Assembly (NCBI GenBank): GCA_016490735.1
Contig: JAEMWC010000123.1
Location: 160,001 to 224,000 of the forward strand
Source of the DNA: Pachyseris speciosa
Taxonomy: Eukaryota > Cnidaria > Anthozoa > Scleractinia > Pachyseridae
Reading direction: 5' to 3'
Length of the DNA stretch: 64,000 bases
The translations under genes and the position numbers were made by a program. The notes beneath the pieces were generated by a model. The model was given only the letters and a program-made list of their open reading frames with translations. It searched no databases and was not told the DNA's origin. Below are positions 10,401-52,970 of the stretch, in pieces. Numbering within the stretch: the first letter of the stretch is position 1; each line of letters begins with the position of its first letter.

Positions 10401-11317
10401 GAGATAGTTTCGTTGTAAACTTTTATTTATGCAAAACACGCAGTAGTCAAAGGGTTAACATCCCTTCGAATGTACTTTCTAAGCTTTGATTATGACCTAG
10501 TTTTGGCGGAATAGCTTCCTGATTTCGGAAGCGGAAGCGGAAACGAAATGAACGGTAGAAGGTGGACTGGAAAATATTGGGTGCGGTCAGGAGTGGATGG
10601 GCTCCTGGTGGGGTAAGGGATATTGATCCCTCCTGGAATCTTTGTTCTCTACACAGACCAGTCAAGAAAGTGGTAGCTACCAGAGAAAAGTTCTAAAGAG
10701 GGAGCTATGACACAATGGCGAATCTGTCTGTAACAGTAACGACGGATCTCTTAGATTAAGCAGGGGAGGGGGGGGGGGGGGGGGGCGGGTGGCTAAAAGC
10801 TTATAAACTCCCAGAGGAAGAGAGCTACAATGTAGTTCCAGCTTTTGGTGACGCGTGCCGCCACATCTAAAGCCCAGTTTAGATCAAACAGTCATTTTCA
10901 ATACCCGTTTTCACACCGCGCCTTGCAAATCCATACTCGTTCCTAGAATTCAGGCCAAACTAACTGAAAAAAGGACAACACCAATAGGTATTATCAGAGT
11001 AGATCGACCACAGAAGCTTCTGTCGACCACTATTCCCCACACTGACGCGGCACCATAGTTTCTCAGACTTTTTATTTGTAGTTAAAAGCTATGCGCAATT
11101 TCAAAGGAAGACGACTTGAAATCCAAACCTTTTGAGGCTTCACAAACCCATATATAATTCACACACGGGAGTTCCCTTCCCATCTCCTCCGGTCCTCTAG
11201 GATTAACGCGTGTCGGAAACAGAAAGAAGGAACGAGGAAACTTTTGGAATGCTGGGAATGGTTTGCAGAAAACCTCCCAATATTCCATGCAACCAGGACT
11301 TGGGTACTACAATCGCG
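10401..11317. other. CTDP1 3' flank; unrecognised sequence with an 18-base G run
   Basis: I saw no canonical AATAAA close behind the stop, so the poly(A) site is undefined. There is a homopolymer G run at 10768-10785. Short ORFs here show no family resemblance. Confidence 0.6.
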
Positions 11318-11452
11318 TGCGGTAGCCTCGCAGCTCCTTTAAGTTCCAAATTTCAGTGCGGGGATAGTGTCGCAGCCCTGTTGATTGGGGGCTAGGGTCC
11401 ATTGTTTCTGTCTTTTGTCTCACCTGAAGGGTGATCTCCAATCAGGTGAGAC
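11318..11452. repeat. Dispersed repeat, copy 2
   Basis: Second copy of the repeat at 7200-7345, sharing CCAAATTTCAGTG, GGGGGCTAGGGTCCATTGTT and the CTCACCTGAAGGGTG hairpin. Same orientation, roughly 85-90 percent alike by eye. Confidence 0.65.
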
Positions 11453-12544
11453 ATCGCGTGAGGTGAGATAGGTTTCGTGACCGGAACCGGAAACCACGGA
11501 ACTCGAGCCCCTGGTATCCAGGGTAATGCAGCCTCGTGCGTGTGTGTAAATGGGGTGTGCAAATGTTTAAGATTACTCAAACTTCATTTAATGAAACCTC
11601 CAAAATGAAAAAAAAACAACTATTAATGATTTAAGTAGTTTTCTTTTGTGTTAGCCAAGTCTTTTCTAGTAAACGTGAATGACATGTCTGGCTTGCGTGA
11701 CTGCGTGCGTGCGACGATAAACAAAGCGTTCTCAATTGTACGAAACTATTGTAGCTCATACACTCTAAAGCTATAACGAAATTTTTACATAAACACGATA
11801 CGATACTTTGAAGCGAAAAATAGTTTTCACGCATGCATTGGCAGAGAATTTTCTTGCTCATCTATGTCGGACTAACCGTTTGCAGCTGGTCTGTAAATAT
11901 ACATATCTACTTGACATTAAAGTTGAGAGAGTTGTAAATAACGCTTCATTGTTTAATTTAGTCGGGTGATCGCTAATTTTTCAAGTCGTGAAGAAATTGC
12001 ATCTCCCTTCATTCTGACACGAGCAAACAGGGACCCTGAGGGAGTGCGCTTTCTAAAGCAAAAGTAAACAAGTTGGGTAAAGCCTTGTTTGCATTCATAA
12101 CCGTAAAAGGGAAAAACGCTTTCTTTCAAATTGGAGGTGACCTGTTGACGTCATAAATGGTTTGTTATCAGGGTGTACCAATTTTTGGCATACCAGTCGG
12201 CATACCATGGAGAAGAGCGCATAATTATGATAATCTATTCAACCTTTATTTTTGCTTGGTCGGAAAAGATCATTTAATTTGTGAACCCAGGTTAACCCAA
12301 TTTAACCTAGATTAGAAGACGAAATCACATTATGATCTTGTTGAAGGAAACGTGAATCACTGTTTAATAAACTATCGTTACTTGAGGGGTTTTCCATCGC
12401 GAGCCGACGTGGTATAATTTCAGCCGGTAGTCCTGGTCTATTTCCGACTGATCGAACCGCAAAAGTTCAATAAACAGCTTTGCTGAAGCGCGAATTGGCT
12501 GTGATCACGGCCGAGTAAATAAACAGTCCTCATGATTTAAGATT
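11453..12544. other. Intergenic, nothing recognised
   Basis: AT-rich sequence without convincing ORFs, TIRs or RNA motifs. Confidence 0.6.
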
Positions 12545-13430
12545 AACAAGACGCTCTATGAGCGTTAAGTCGGGATACTTTTGTGCTGCAGAAGCCGGAC
12601 GCACGCTTTCTGATTCTCGAAACTATCCGGCTTGTGGTTTGCTTTTGGCCTTTTTGGCCATGGCCTTTTTGTTCACGTACGAGCAAAGCTCGTTAAACTG
12701 TTTTGAGAGTTGCCATGCATATTCGTTGTCAGCTGTTGTTGTTTTCTTCTAAATTAAGTGGCAACATCTGGACTTTACTTTGGCTCTCTCAAAACAATTT
12801 TTCTCTCTGCGAAGCTTGAAAACATTCGCATAGACACTTCTCTTAACATATTGGATATTCAAAACTCGAAAACACAAGGCGAATCGTTTCCGTGTGACAT
12901 GTTTCTCAGAAGCAATCCAGATGCCACGCATTGTGCAGGAAAATTTGTTCCGACGGTCGAAGTGGATTATTTAACCTTGAGTGTTCACTTGCGGTCATGT
13001 ATTAAATGGAAGGTATCACATTACGAAAACAACTTTGTGCAAATCTGTAATTTTTCTGTCACAGCATTCGAATTCGACTTGTGATAAGCAATACGCGTGC
13101 GAGGCTTCCAACTTTTTCTTAACACTCGGCAAACCTTTTCACGGGGACAGACTGTGCTGTATTAAAATATCTACAATTGTTGCTTCACAACTCAAACACG
13201 ATGAATTTGCATAACATCAAAACAACCGTCGCGTGATGTTAGCCTTTCGATTTTTGGACTATGTGGTTTGCTTTAACCAATGAACACACCGCCACGTGCC
13301 TGCTATTGTGCATTGGCCAATCCAAACACCGGAACGTAATTGTATTGTGCATTTTGCTGCACAGGAAAAAGAAAAAAAAAGACTGAAATCTGACACATTT
13401 TATAACTCGGTATACTTACAGTATCCCGAG
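12545..13430. mobile_element. Diverged repeat related to the 58-62 kb element
   Basis: The left part (AACAAGACGCTCTATGAGCG, GTTCACGTACGAGCAAAGC) matches 58003-58180. The right part (CTATTGTGCATTGGCCAATC, ATAACTCGG, CCCGAGTAA) matches 61960-62086. The middle shares CATTCGCATAGACACTTCTC with element E (20327 and 58504). The right end contains an ACTCGGTATA...TATCCCGAGT hairpin. No transposase is visible. Confidence 0.6.
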
Positions 13431-13878
13431 TAATAGGTCACGCTTTATCTAGTCCATGGCCAGCTGTCCTTAGTACCACGATACAGAACACTGGTACCAC
13501 TGAAAAACTGATTTATTTCTGTTTCCTAGTACTCTTCTGCGCCCAACCTGAGACAGCGGAGATGTAGAAAACGCTGCGAATCAAATACATCCGAATGAGT
13601 TGAGAGACGACCAGGACTCGTGATTGTTTTGAAGTTCGCCAGCTTTCCTGCTCCATGCACCCCAACTGAAATTCCAACGAAAAGTGGTTTCGTCTTCTAG
13701 GCTCTTACCCCGTCCCTGTAAACAGCCCCTAATACTGCCAGCCTCGATCCCAGGGTCTCTTCTTACTTATTGCATTTGAGGCCTGTTCAATTCAATTCAA
13801 TATATCAGTTATAATATTTACACCACCACTAATAATTGTGAATTAACATAAATTCTGATACATTTACTATAATAACAC
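13431..13878. other. Intergenic, nothing recognised
   Basis: No convincing coding or repeat structure apart from a short TTCAA run near 13790-13802. Confidence 0.6.
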
Positions 13879-14401
13879 ACCGTGTGGCATGAAATTTTGC
13901 GGGGTTTTCGTTTGCAGATCAGTTTGCGGATTGCCCTCGATCCGTAGAAATAAATTCCCGCAGAATAGCTGAACGCAGAAAAAGATTTACTCCCTTCAAT
14001 ACAATAAAGAACTCGGCTTTTTAATGTAAACTTGCGTTACTGGGCAATATATATCAGACGTATAAATAAGAACTTTTACAACACTGATTTTGAATGAAAA
14101 ACAGCCACCCGAACCTAGATAAATGATAGTCTTTATCACCGACAAAACTACAAATGTAAAGAATTCAGTGAAATGTCTCAATCAGATGACCGTAACTCAA
14201 CAAGTAATAAAGTTGGTGAATATTAAGTTCCCTTCCTTGTTTTATGTTCTGCTGCTAGAACCATAATCCGCCGGGCGCAAAAATTAGTTCCCGTCCGAAA
14301 TTTCAGTGGTCTTGAACCGCAAAACTTGTCCCGCAAAACGCAAAAAAATCGCGGCCGATCGGCAAAATAAAACTCCTGCAAACCTTTTTATGCTACACGG
14401 T
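13879..14401. mobile_element. MITE-like element (ACCGTGTxGCAT termini)
   Basis: The left end ACCGTGTGGCATGAAATTTT and right end AATAAAACTCC...TGCTACACGGT are imperfect inverted copies over about 45 bp, with CCGCAAAA-type motifs repeated inside. The ends are degenerate, so it is probably old. Confidence 0.5.
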
Positions 14402-15275
14402 ATATTGAATACCGTATATAGGAAAGCAACCGTTACAGATTGAACAATTTAAGTTGAAAGAAAGGTGCCGTTAACTAAATAACTTACAGTAATTTCAGAA
14501 ATAACGCCTGCATGAGTAGTGAGTAGACTTGCCGAAACTAAAGGCTTGCACAAAGCCGAGGTCCATTCTTGATACTGTTATCAAACAAAGAAACGACTAA
14601 GACCATCTGACTGGGCTAAGTACTTGTGCGACATAACCCGGGTGATCGTCTTGTGAAAGAGTTAAGCGAGGATTATTAAAATAATTGGAGTTAAATCATC
14701 AAAATTAGACCTGAAAGCCTGTGCGCAACATTGGATTGGTACATATTAGTTCAACAAAATTCAGGTAAGATCTCATAATCAGTTGAGGATCTAGTGCTAA
14801 AGCTATGTAATCGACCAGTAGCAACTGACAAATTAAGGAAAGAAGAAGGCAACACTAAATGATGATTTGGTGATCTGAAACGCATTAACATACAATTAAC
14901 GCAGCAGAATGAGCACGAACTTAAGCGGAGTTAGACAAGGCATGGGCAGCGCGTTTTTGCGATGACATTATTGTGGAAGGACATGTTCTCCAGTTATGCT
15001 ATGTAGGGAACATTTTGTAAACGCAAATTTGTTTTCCAGACGCAAAAATGTTTGTTAATCAATTGAAAACATCCTAGTCGATCAGGTGAAACTTTTGCTT
15101 CCGAATCTAGTTTTCCCTCTTCAGCCTGTCAGGAAACCTATCTACCAGTTTCCAATGCTGCTCCATTCTCCAGAAAGGCACTTCCCAAGCCGTGACATTT
15201 AAGCCCTTAATTCGAGCTTTAATCATGAAAAAGGTAGAAAACGTTTGAAGACCCAGTCCAGAGTAAAACTATACA
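14402..15275. other. Intergenic, nothing recognised
   Basis: No ORF, TIR or RNA motif that I would defend. Confidence 0.6.
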
Positions 15276-15426
15276 AGGGCGTAGCGAGGGGGGGGGGGGG
15301 GGGGGTCCTGGGGTGCCCGTGACCCCCCCTTTGTAAGCCTTTTTTTAAGAAAACAGCCTAAAATATTCAGGTGGCACTGTTTGACACAGTGTGACCCCCC
15401 CTTTGAAAAATACTGGCTATGCCCCT
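15276..15426. mobile_element. Small GC-rich MITE-like element
   Basis: The ends AGGGCGTAGC and GCTATGCCCCT are imperfect inverted repeats. Inside, GTGACCCCCCCTTTG occurs twice and there is a G homopolymer (about 15288-15306). This resembles the small elements ending in GGGGCATAGCC that are widespread in animal genomes; the assignment rests on the ends only. Confidence 0.4.
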
Positions 15427-17064
15427 ACTATAGAGGAAATTAGGAGCGGCAGTGGAAAGATCTAAATGAAGCAACTGAGGCGCTGATTAGTCTATGTATA
15501 CGAGGAGATAGTCTGTTTATGAGAAATGGCTACCGAAAGCCGAGATACATGAATCGTTGTAGAAAGAAGGCTCACTAAGTTAGGAACAACAGATGAGTGC
15601 AAAATAAATGGAAGGCACTTTGAGGCGCTCAGATTTTGCGCCATACCTCAGTGACTCTCTCCCAGACTTCTTTGAACGGGTCATTGCATCACAGTGTTTT
15701 CTTGTTCGGACGCCTATCGACTATCATGGCCGAGGACGGCCACTTCCGACTTCTGACTTCCGACTTCTGAAATCTGGATACACATCTCTTGATTACTGAA
15801 TTATAATGTTTTTGCAAATAAGCTATATTTCGTGTAATTAAATGTTTCTAGGTGGAATGAAAGGGAACGAAGCAAGGGGAAAATACTCGGTCGTATGACA
15901 TGAAATTTTATTTGCAAGAATATCAAAACCCAAAACTGAACAATTAGCCATATCAAGACCTCCGTATTCATTTATGTTTGGGAACCCGGAACCCGAAACC
16001 CAGAAGTAGCCCTACTCGGCCGCGAAGTAGCCCTGCTCGGAGTCTCGATGGCGTTTCCGGCAAAGATTTTGTAGTTTGAGGGCGTTTCTTTTCCACAACT
16101 GACGGCGACACAATTCTACTAAAGTTTTCGAAAAGGCTATCCGAGGCAAAAGCTGCATACGTAGTCACCTTCTACACAGGAAACTCAACAGGGCAGCAGC
16201 TTGTTTGAATTCTTTGACGCTTTTGTTCTGTGACATTTAATTTTCTAGCTGCTGTGCCGCGCGTGAGAAGGAACTAAATATTTTTTTTAACGCTGCTCAG
16301 CGACGCGACAATATGCGAAAACATTGTTTCGCCTGAGGTGAACTTACTAGCGCGATTTGCGCGCAAAGTTTCAGTTCTTGACAGACCCTAAAAAGTGACT
16401 GACAGATAAAACAACAAGTGGTTGCCACGGCTCCTAAAGGTAGATAACTGATCTAACAAATCGGTTCTGTTTTCAGAAAAGACGGAAGGAGAAGCACGAA
16501 CTTTTCTTTTGGAAAAGCGCTGCCGGTGTTCCTGTAGGTTCAGGGAAATCTTAGATTCTGGGAAGGCTTGGATTCCTGGAAGTAACTAGAATTCTGGGAA
16601 GTGCTATTGCCCACCCCCCCCCCCCCCCCTCTCCACCCTGGAGCTCTTTTGTCTCAATCAGGCCATCGTACTTCAATCCTGATTGGCTCATCTTTTCTTG
16701 CAACAACGACCATACAAGGTCATACAAGGACAAAAAAGGCTTTTTGAGTGGATACAGGGGATAAACGCGATCAAACTTTGGTAAACCCTGGACCGACTCA
16801 AAGAGACGGAATATAAAGAAGTAAAATCACTCAGATACATCATGTTCATTTTTCGTATCATTTTATCAGTACTGTCGTATAAATAACAATTTAATCCTTG
16901 ATTCATGTTTCCTGTCACGTCCTAAGCGAAGAGTTCGCTAAAAAACAACGTTTTCATATTCGCTCCTGGTATTTGAAGAGTATTTTTAGGACTTTTACAA
17001 TGTGAATACTAATTTTGACGGTTGTTCGCTGACACAGCTCGGGCGCAGAAAGCCTGTATGTGAT
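15427..17064. other. Intergenic upstream of TENT4
   Basis: It holds a C homopolymer (16614-16629) and a doubled CTTCCGACTTCTGA near 15745. No coding signal was recognised. Confidence 0.6.
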
Positions 17065-17232
17065 CTTTGATTGGTCAACATGACATGCGCATAATTATAA
17101 AACCTTACTTGCCTTGACTACTGGTGGGAGGAAGGAAGCGAAGACAGTGTTGAAACTCGGTACAGTATTACATCAAAGGGAAGAAAAGAGAAAACGGCGT
17201 TTATAGACTAATCAATGTTTTGTCCATTGATG
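17065..17232 (+). promoter_or_regulatory. TENT4: TENT4 core promoter candidate (CCAAT and TATA) and 5' UTR
   Basis: An inverted CCAAT box (ATTGG at 17070-17074) lies 21 bp upstream of a TATAAAA sequence (17096-17102), which in turn lies about 130 bp before the preferred ATG. Order and spacing fit a TATA promoter with initiation near 17125. This is inference from motifs in an AT-rich genome. Confidence 0.4.
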
Positions 17233-48059
<30,827 letters not shown>

Positions 48060-48116
48060 TAGAGATTGGATAGCCATCCTTCACTTTGTGATGTTGGTAA
48101 TACATTTTTTCTGCAG

Positions 48117-48215
48117 ACTCCAACTGTCTTGAACACCAACATTGCCAAGCCCATGCCAGGGTTCGCATGCACCTTGAAAGTCCTTGAATTTGAAAATCAA
48201 AATTCAAGGCCTTGA
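48117..48215 (+). CDS. TENT4: Alternative last exon of TENT4, ending inside a MITE
   Basis: If the 132-bp intron is spliced, the frame continues TPTVLNTNIAKPM and then enters the MITE at 48157, which supplies the rest up to TGA at 48213-48215. The product would be 798 aa. With the MITE and one target copy removed, the frame would run eight residues past that Met and end at TAG near 48500. The MITE therefore appears to have replaced the original end of this isoform. No transcript evidence is available here. Confidence 0.4.
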   Translation, partial: TPTVLNTNIAKPMPGFACTLKVLEFENQNSRP

Positions 48216-48470
48216 AAGTCCATGAAAAGTACATTGGGTCCTTGAAAAACCTTGAAATTTGCTGTTTGACTGTTTCCACTTAGTGGAAGAAAGAACTAGA
48301 AAAGACTAAGACTTGAACAAATCTGGCAGTTATCCCTTAAACCTGATCATCTAATATCACAATCTAATGGCATTTTTTACTGGATGGAGTGCTTGAAAAA
48401 TTGGAATTGTGCCCTGGAATGTCCTTGAAAAGTGCTTGAATTTTTAGTCCAAAAAAGAGTACGAACCCTG
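48157..48470. mobile_element. CAGGGTTCGTAC-type MITE, copy 2
   Basis: Ends CAGGGTTCGCATGC and GAGTACGAACCCTG. Target duplication CCATGC (48151-48156, 48471-48476). The body has CCTTGAAAGTCCTTGAATTT motifs as in the copy at 43175. It lies within the TENT4 3' region. Confidence 0.8.
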
Positions 48471-48476
48471 CCATGC

Positions 48477-49699
48477 TAAATGAGGGTGAAAGCTGCCGAT
48501 AGTTTGGACCCTCGCTCCCATTTCACTTGAAACTCTTATGCACTCTTGGTCATTCTCGTCGAGTCTCACATACTCTCATCAAATTTGAACCTGCTTAAAT
48601 GTATTGTGAATCTACCAGAGTTTCTTCCATGTGGCCTGTGCTTCAAACCTCTATCTTGAATCGGGACTTGATCAAACTCCTACTTTCCTTAACAATGTTT
48701 TGCTTCTGTTGAGTGTTTTAGAGGGTGGGAGTCCACTGTATACTCCTTAAGTTATCATGAACTATTTCATACATGCATTTACATCCGTTGACAATATTAT
48801 GATAGTCTTTTAGGGGACAATGAATCATGGATCAAATTTAACAGAAATGTAAATTATAGTTTTCAAAAGGGAAAAGATCAATTATAAATTATGTACTATA
48901 GTATTTTTAGTGAAGAAGAAAATATTATAAATTTGTATACAATGCAAGAAGATTTGTTGTTTTTCATCTTTCTTTTGCCTTTTGCTTTCAAGATTTATAT
49001 CGCAAATAATGAATCAGATGGCAATAATTTTCATTGTCAGTGTAAACAGAGAAATGTTATTGATTTGTGCAATATTTAACAGTGTTACTATGTTAAGTTC
49101 ATGTAAAAACTCAGCTGTGATCCACCAAACAACCTATTATGTTCCAGGGTGGGACATGATGTGGTTGGCACTTTATGCACTGGTTGTTATGTTGCTTTCA
49201 CAAAGTGCTAGGTCAGAAACCCCTTTGATGAGGTCCAGCTGGCAATTTAGAAGTGATCCTTACAGATAGTTATGTGGTAAAGCAAAGTAACAGTTTGTAA
49301 GTTCATTACTGAAACAATCATGGTCTTCTGATTTTTTTTTTTTTTTGGGGGGGGGGGGGGGGCGGGGGGGAGGGGTTGCTCCCTGGTGTGGTGGAAATGG
49401 TGTACTCCCTTCATGAAGAACCACAGCCAGCAGGTTTGGCTAGAATCATTTCTTCAAGTACGCTCATGCACTTTACCGGTTTCCAATAAATTAATGTGTG
49501 CAAATCTAGTATTTATTTTTTTTTACAAATTACCACAGGACACTCTGAAAACCAACATGGTGCACAGTAAGAGCACAGGGTGCATGTTGAGAGTGAAACT
49601 GTTGCTAGAACACTGACATGCAACGTATGACTACCACAGACAACTTGGGTAATAACAGAGAAAAAGTCCTCAGAAAGTTTAATTTAACAGTGATTTAAG
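48477..49699 (+). other. TENT4 3' flank
   Basis: No coding signal. A T16/G16 homopolymer junction lies near 49331-49372. An AATAAA at 49485-49490 is the first plausible poly(A) signal I noticed downstream of the stop, giving a 3' UTR of about 1.4 kb if used. Confidence 0.4.
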
Positions 49700-49708
49700 T
49701 TATTGTTC

Positions 49709-52700
49709 ATCCTCGGAGACCCAGGGGCAGAGAGTCGGGTTGGGACGAAGATTCAGGACGAGCGAAAGTTTACAAGACGGACGGGAGAGCCCCTGGGAAC
49801 ATTTCTTTATCGGACTTGTTCCAGAAGCTATTGAAATCCAGCTTCGTGATTGGGCGGAAATTTTCTGGCAAGGAATTTTTTTCTGCCCAATCAGCGATCA
49901 GCTTATATATCGCACTCCTTTCGTGACTCCTTACACCAACAAGTAAGCGGTCAATCTGCTGTCGACCATATTTTTAGTGGTTCCACTTGTCTCGTTCGTT
50001 CGACAAATTTATCCTACGAGGAACATTTTGGTGGCAAGGGACCCACAAACAACAAGCGACAATCACTTGCAAGGAACTAGAAAAATCAAAATGAAGATCG
50101 ACCGCAGGCATCGTAAACTTCACGTGAAGAACAGCATGTAACTCGGTCTCTTTCTGTGGTTACGATCATTGTTGTTTGGTTTGGGCTTTTTTCTCTGGTT
50201 TACTTACGGGCAGTGGGCCGCTCCTGAAACTCTTCGGGGCGATGAAATTTCCGTTGCACGGGCCGGACAAGTTTGCCGATCGGGCGAGAAGTACACAGCT
50301 CAGCGTTTTAAGTTATCGAACCTTGCAATCGACCGTCTCAGCTCAATTTCGAGAGAGACCACAAAAAGGCCTTAGAGAAAGTGTACAGTTACACTGTGAT
50401 ACATTGCAATGTTTTGGTTTTCATATATTTGACTGGTATCTGTTGGCCAATATGCTTTTCTTCCCAAGGTGTGCATAAAAATATTGCAGATTGCCTTGCA
50501 GTTGTGATAATTGCTAATTGTGTGCACATGTAAGATGCATGGTTTTTGCACAAGCTTTCCATGAACTCTTTTACCACAGTGGTGCTGAGCTCAGTTAAAA
50601 ATTTAGTTTTTAAAAGTTTTAAAAACATGATTTAGAGTGGGCCTTGCTGGAAACATTTACATTATGTTGACTGTGCTGCAACTTTTAGGTAGCAAAGTTT
50701 CGGATACAGTTGTTTACAAGTTGATGCAGGATGTTTAGTGTCTTGTATGCACTCTTGTTTTTATAAACGCTCAAGTGTATCCATAATATAACAATTATTA
50801 AATTCCATTTTTGCATGATATGGTTGTAGTTGCTGTGATTGCTAAGCCAGTGGTACACCAGGAAAAGACATGATTTCTCCTGTGAGACCACACCAATTTT
50901 GGAATGGGTTCTTCCTATCACCGCCCTCTTCCTTGACAATTTTTAAAACATGAGAGAGTGCTTCCAGTTAATTAAGGAACCATGTTTTCAGTTCCTCACA
51001 TAGTGTAATTGTGTCTTGTGCCGAAAGACCCTTGATAACCACCTACTGACAAATCATTCTCAACTATGCAGTTGACTGAGTCAAACAGGCTGATACAATG
51101 GTATGGCTAAGTATAGTTAAATTATTTTCAGGTAAGTTTCAAACTAAAGAACACTACACACAAACCATACCCATAACCTGAATACAGTTACAAAATATAT
51201 TAACATGGTCACTCAGTAAGATATCCCCTTAAGATAAAGTGGAAACAAAAAAAAAACAAAAAAACAAAAAAAACCTTGGAAACTATTCATTGAAAAGCAG
51301 GTGGCTCAAAATTTAAAGAAGCCACTTTTTAGCCAGCTGCCAGCACTTCAGGAGAAGTCTACCTTGTACTAAATGATATTTCCAATGAGTATACCCAAGA
51401 TGAAATTACACCCTCAGTTTCAGAGGGGGGTACAAAAAAATTTAAAATTGTTCTTAAAATTTAATTGTCCATCTGTTATCTGTTGGTATTTCACTTTACT
51501 TTTCTACAGCGGCCAAAAGGGTCAATCACAAATCAATTTACAAAAACAAAAATCAGTTTCCCTTCACATGAAACAGTTTCTCAAAACACAAACAATTTCC
51601 TAAAACACAAGTCAGTTTACCATCATCATTCACTGAAACACCTGTAATAGGCTAATCACAGCAAGTGCACTGCACAAGATATTCAGCAATACCATATCAC
51701 ACTGCCTAATTCTTAGGAGCTATGAAAGCCCTGTAATGCTACAAAAGGTATCAGGTCAATACCGTACCCCAATTACCATGCAAAACATCTGCCACAAATC
51801 TGCTAAGGTCTCAAAAAATTATGCTAACTCTACCAATAGTAAGGAAAACATTAAGTGTCTATATGCTCATGAGAGTGATGATGTTTGTAAAAATCTGTTT
51901 TCATCTTAACATAATACATGCCATTTCCCATTCCTTTCCCCCCAAAACACTGGAGTAGTTTCTATTTGAGTCTTACTCTATAACCAAGGTAATCACCTAT
52001 TTCAAAAGCATAATCTGAACTCACATCAACGTCAAAACGGCATCTGTATGCAAGAGAATGTCAGAGTATTGGGAAACTGATTTTGATTTGATAAATTGGT
52101 TTGTGATTTCGGCCTCCATACTTTTCCACACAAAAGCAGCCTTCAAGCCCAATGACCTTAACCACTTAACCTGGTCTTTCATGATTGCCATAATATAAGC
52201 GGATGGAGAGACAACCACGACTACAGGTAAATTATTTTAAACTGGATTTTCTCAGGCCATTTCAAGGTCTCTCGAAACTGAGCTGAGATTATCTGAGACG
52301 CGACTTCGAGTAGATTGTAAGCAGTGGAAGGTTCGATTTCGTGAGCAAAACAAAATTCAACGGCTGCGTTTCATTCGCGCGATCGGTAAACTTGCCTGGC
52401 CTGTGCAACAGAAATTCCATCGCCCCGAAAAGTTTCAGGAGCGGCCCACTGCCTGTGAGTACACCAGAGAAAAACAAAAGCTCATACCAAACAACAACAA
52501 CTGTGGCCGAGTTGTCAACAATCTGCAACAACTCTTCGCGTGAAGTTTACGATACCTGCGATCGGTCTTCATCTTGATTTTTCTAGTTCCTTACAAGTGA
52601 TTTTTGCTTGAGTAGAAGTTGAATTTGTCGATATCTGGATTTTGTGGGCCCCTTTCCATCATAACTTTTCTCGAAGTGTCGATACAGCGATCGAAACTAT

Positions 52701-52961
52701 GGCTGACAGCAGATTGGACGTTTGACCCTCGGTATAAGAAGTCACGAAAGGTATGCGATATATAAGCTGATCGCCGATTGGGCAGAAAAAAATTCCTTGC
52801 CAGAAAATTTCCGCCCAATCAGAAAACTGGATTTCAATAGCTTCTGGAACTAGTCCGATAAAGAAATGTTCCCAGGGGCTCTCCCGACTGTCTTGTAAAC
52901 TTTCGCTCGTCCCGAATCTTTGTCCCGTCCCGACTATCTGCCCCTGGGTCTCCGAGGATGG
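49709..52961. mobile_element. Mutator-like long-TIR element (possible Pack-MULE)
   Basis: Flanked by a perfect 9-bp duplication, TTATTGTTC (49700-49708 and 52962-52970). The ends are ATCCTCGGAGACCCAGGGGC and GCCCCTGGGTCTCCGAGGAT. The arms stay complementary for about 670-700 bp (left to about 50375, right from about 52254), sharing for example GCAGTGGGCCGCTCCTGAAA. The 1.9-kb interior has no transposase I can recognise. It holds an inner inverted repeat (about 51506-51556 against 52075-52120) and the RecQ-like fragment at 52129-52218. Long TIRs plus a 9-bp duplication are characteristic of Mutator-like elements. Confidence 0.82.
52129..52218 (-). pseudogene. RecQ-helicase-like exon fragment
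   Basis: On the minus strand, after an acceptor-like ATTTACCTGTAG, the frame reads VVSPSAYIMAIMKDQVKWLR and SLGLKAAFV. This resembles motif Ia of RecQ helicases (V-V-S-P-L-x-x-L-M-x-D-Q-V then L-x-x-x-G-x-x-A). After about 30 residues it passes into the element's own repeat. The rest of the helicase is missing. It is short, so a chance match is possible. Confidence 0.45.
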
Positions 52962-52970
52962 TTATTGTTC

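Noticed and set aside
17215..17232. Upstream in-frame ATG as TENT4 start
   Set aside because: The next-but-one ATG (17233) has A at -3 and G at +4 and gives the N terminus conserved in vertebrates (MDPR.WIQPEQKGPA).
49386..49616. 76-aa ORF near the TENT4 3' flank
   Set aside because: No conserved motif; it lies in what would be the 3' UTR, next to a homopolymer tract.
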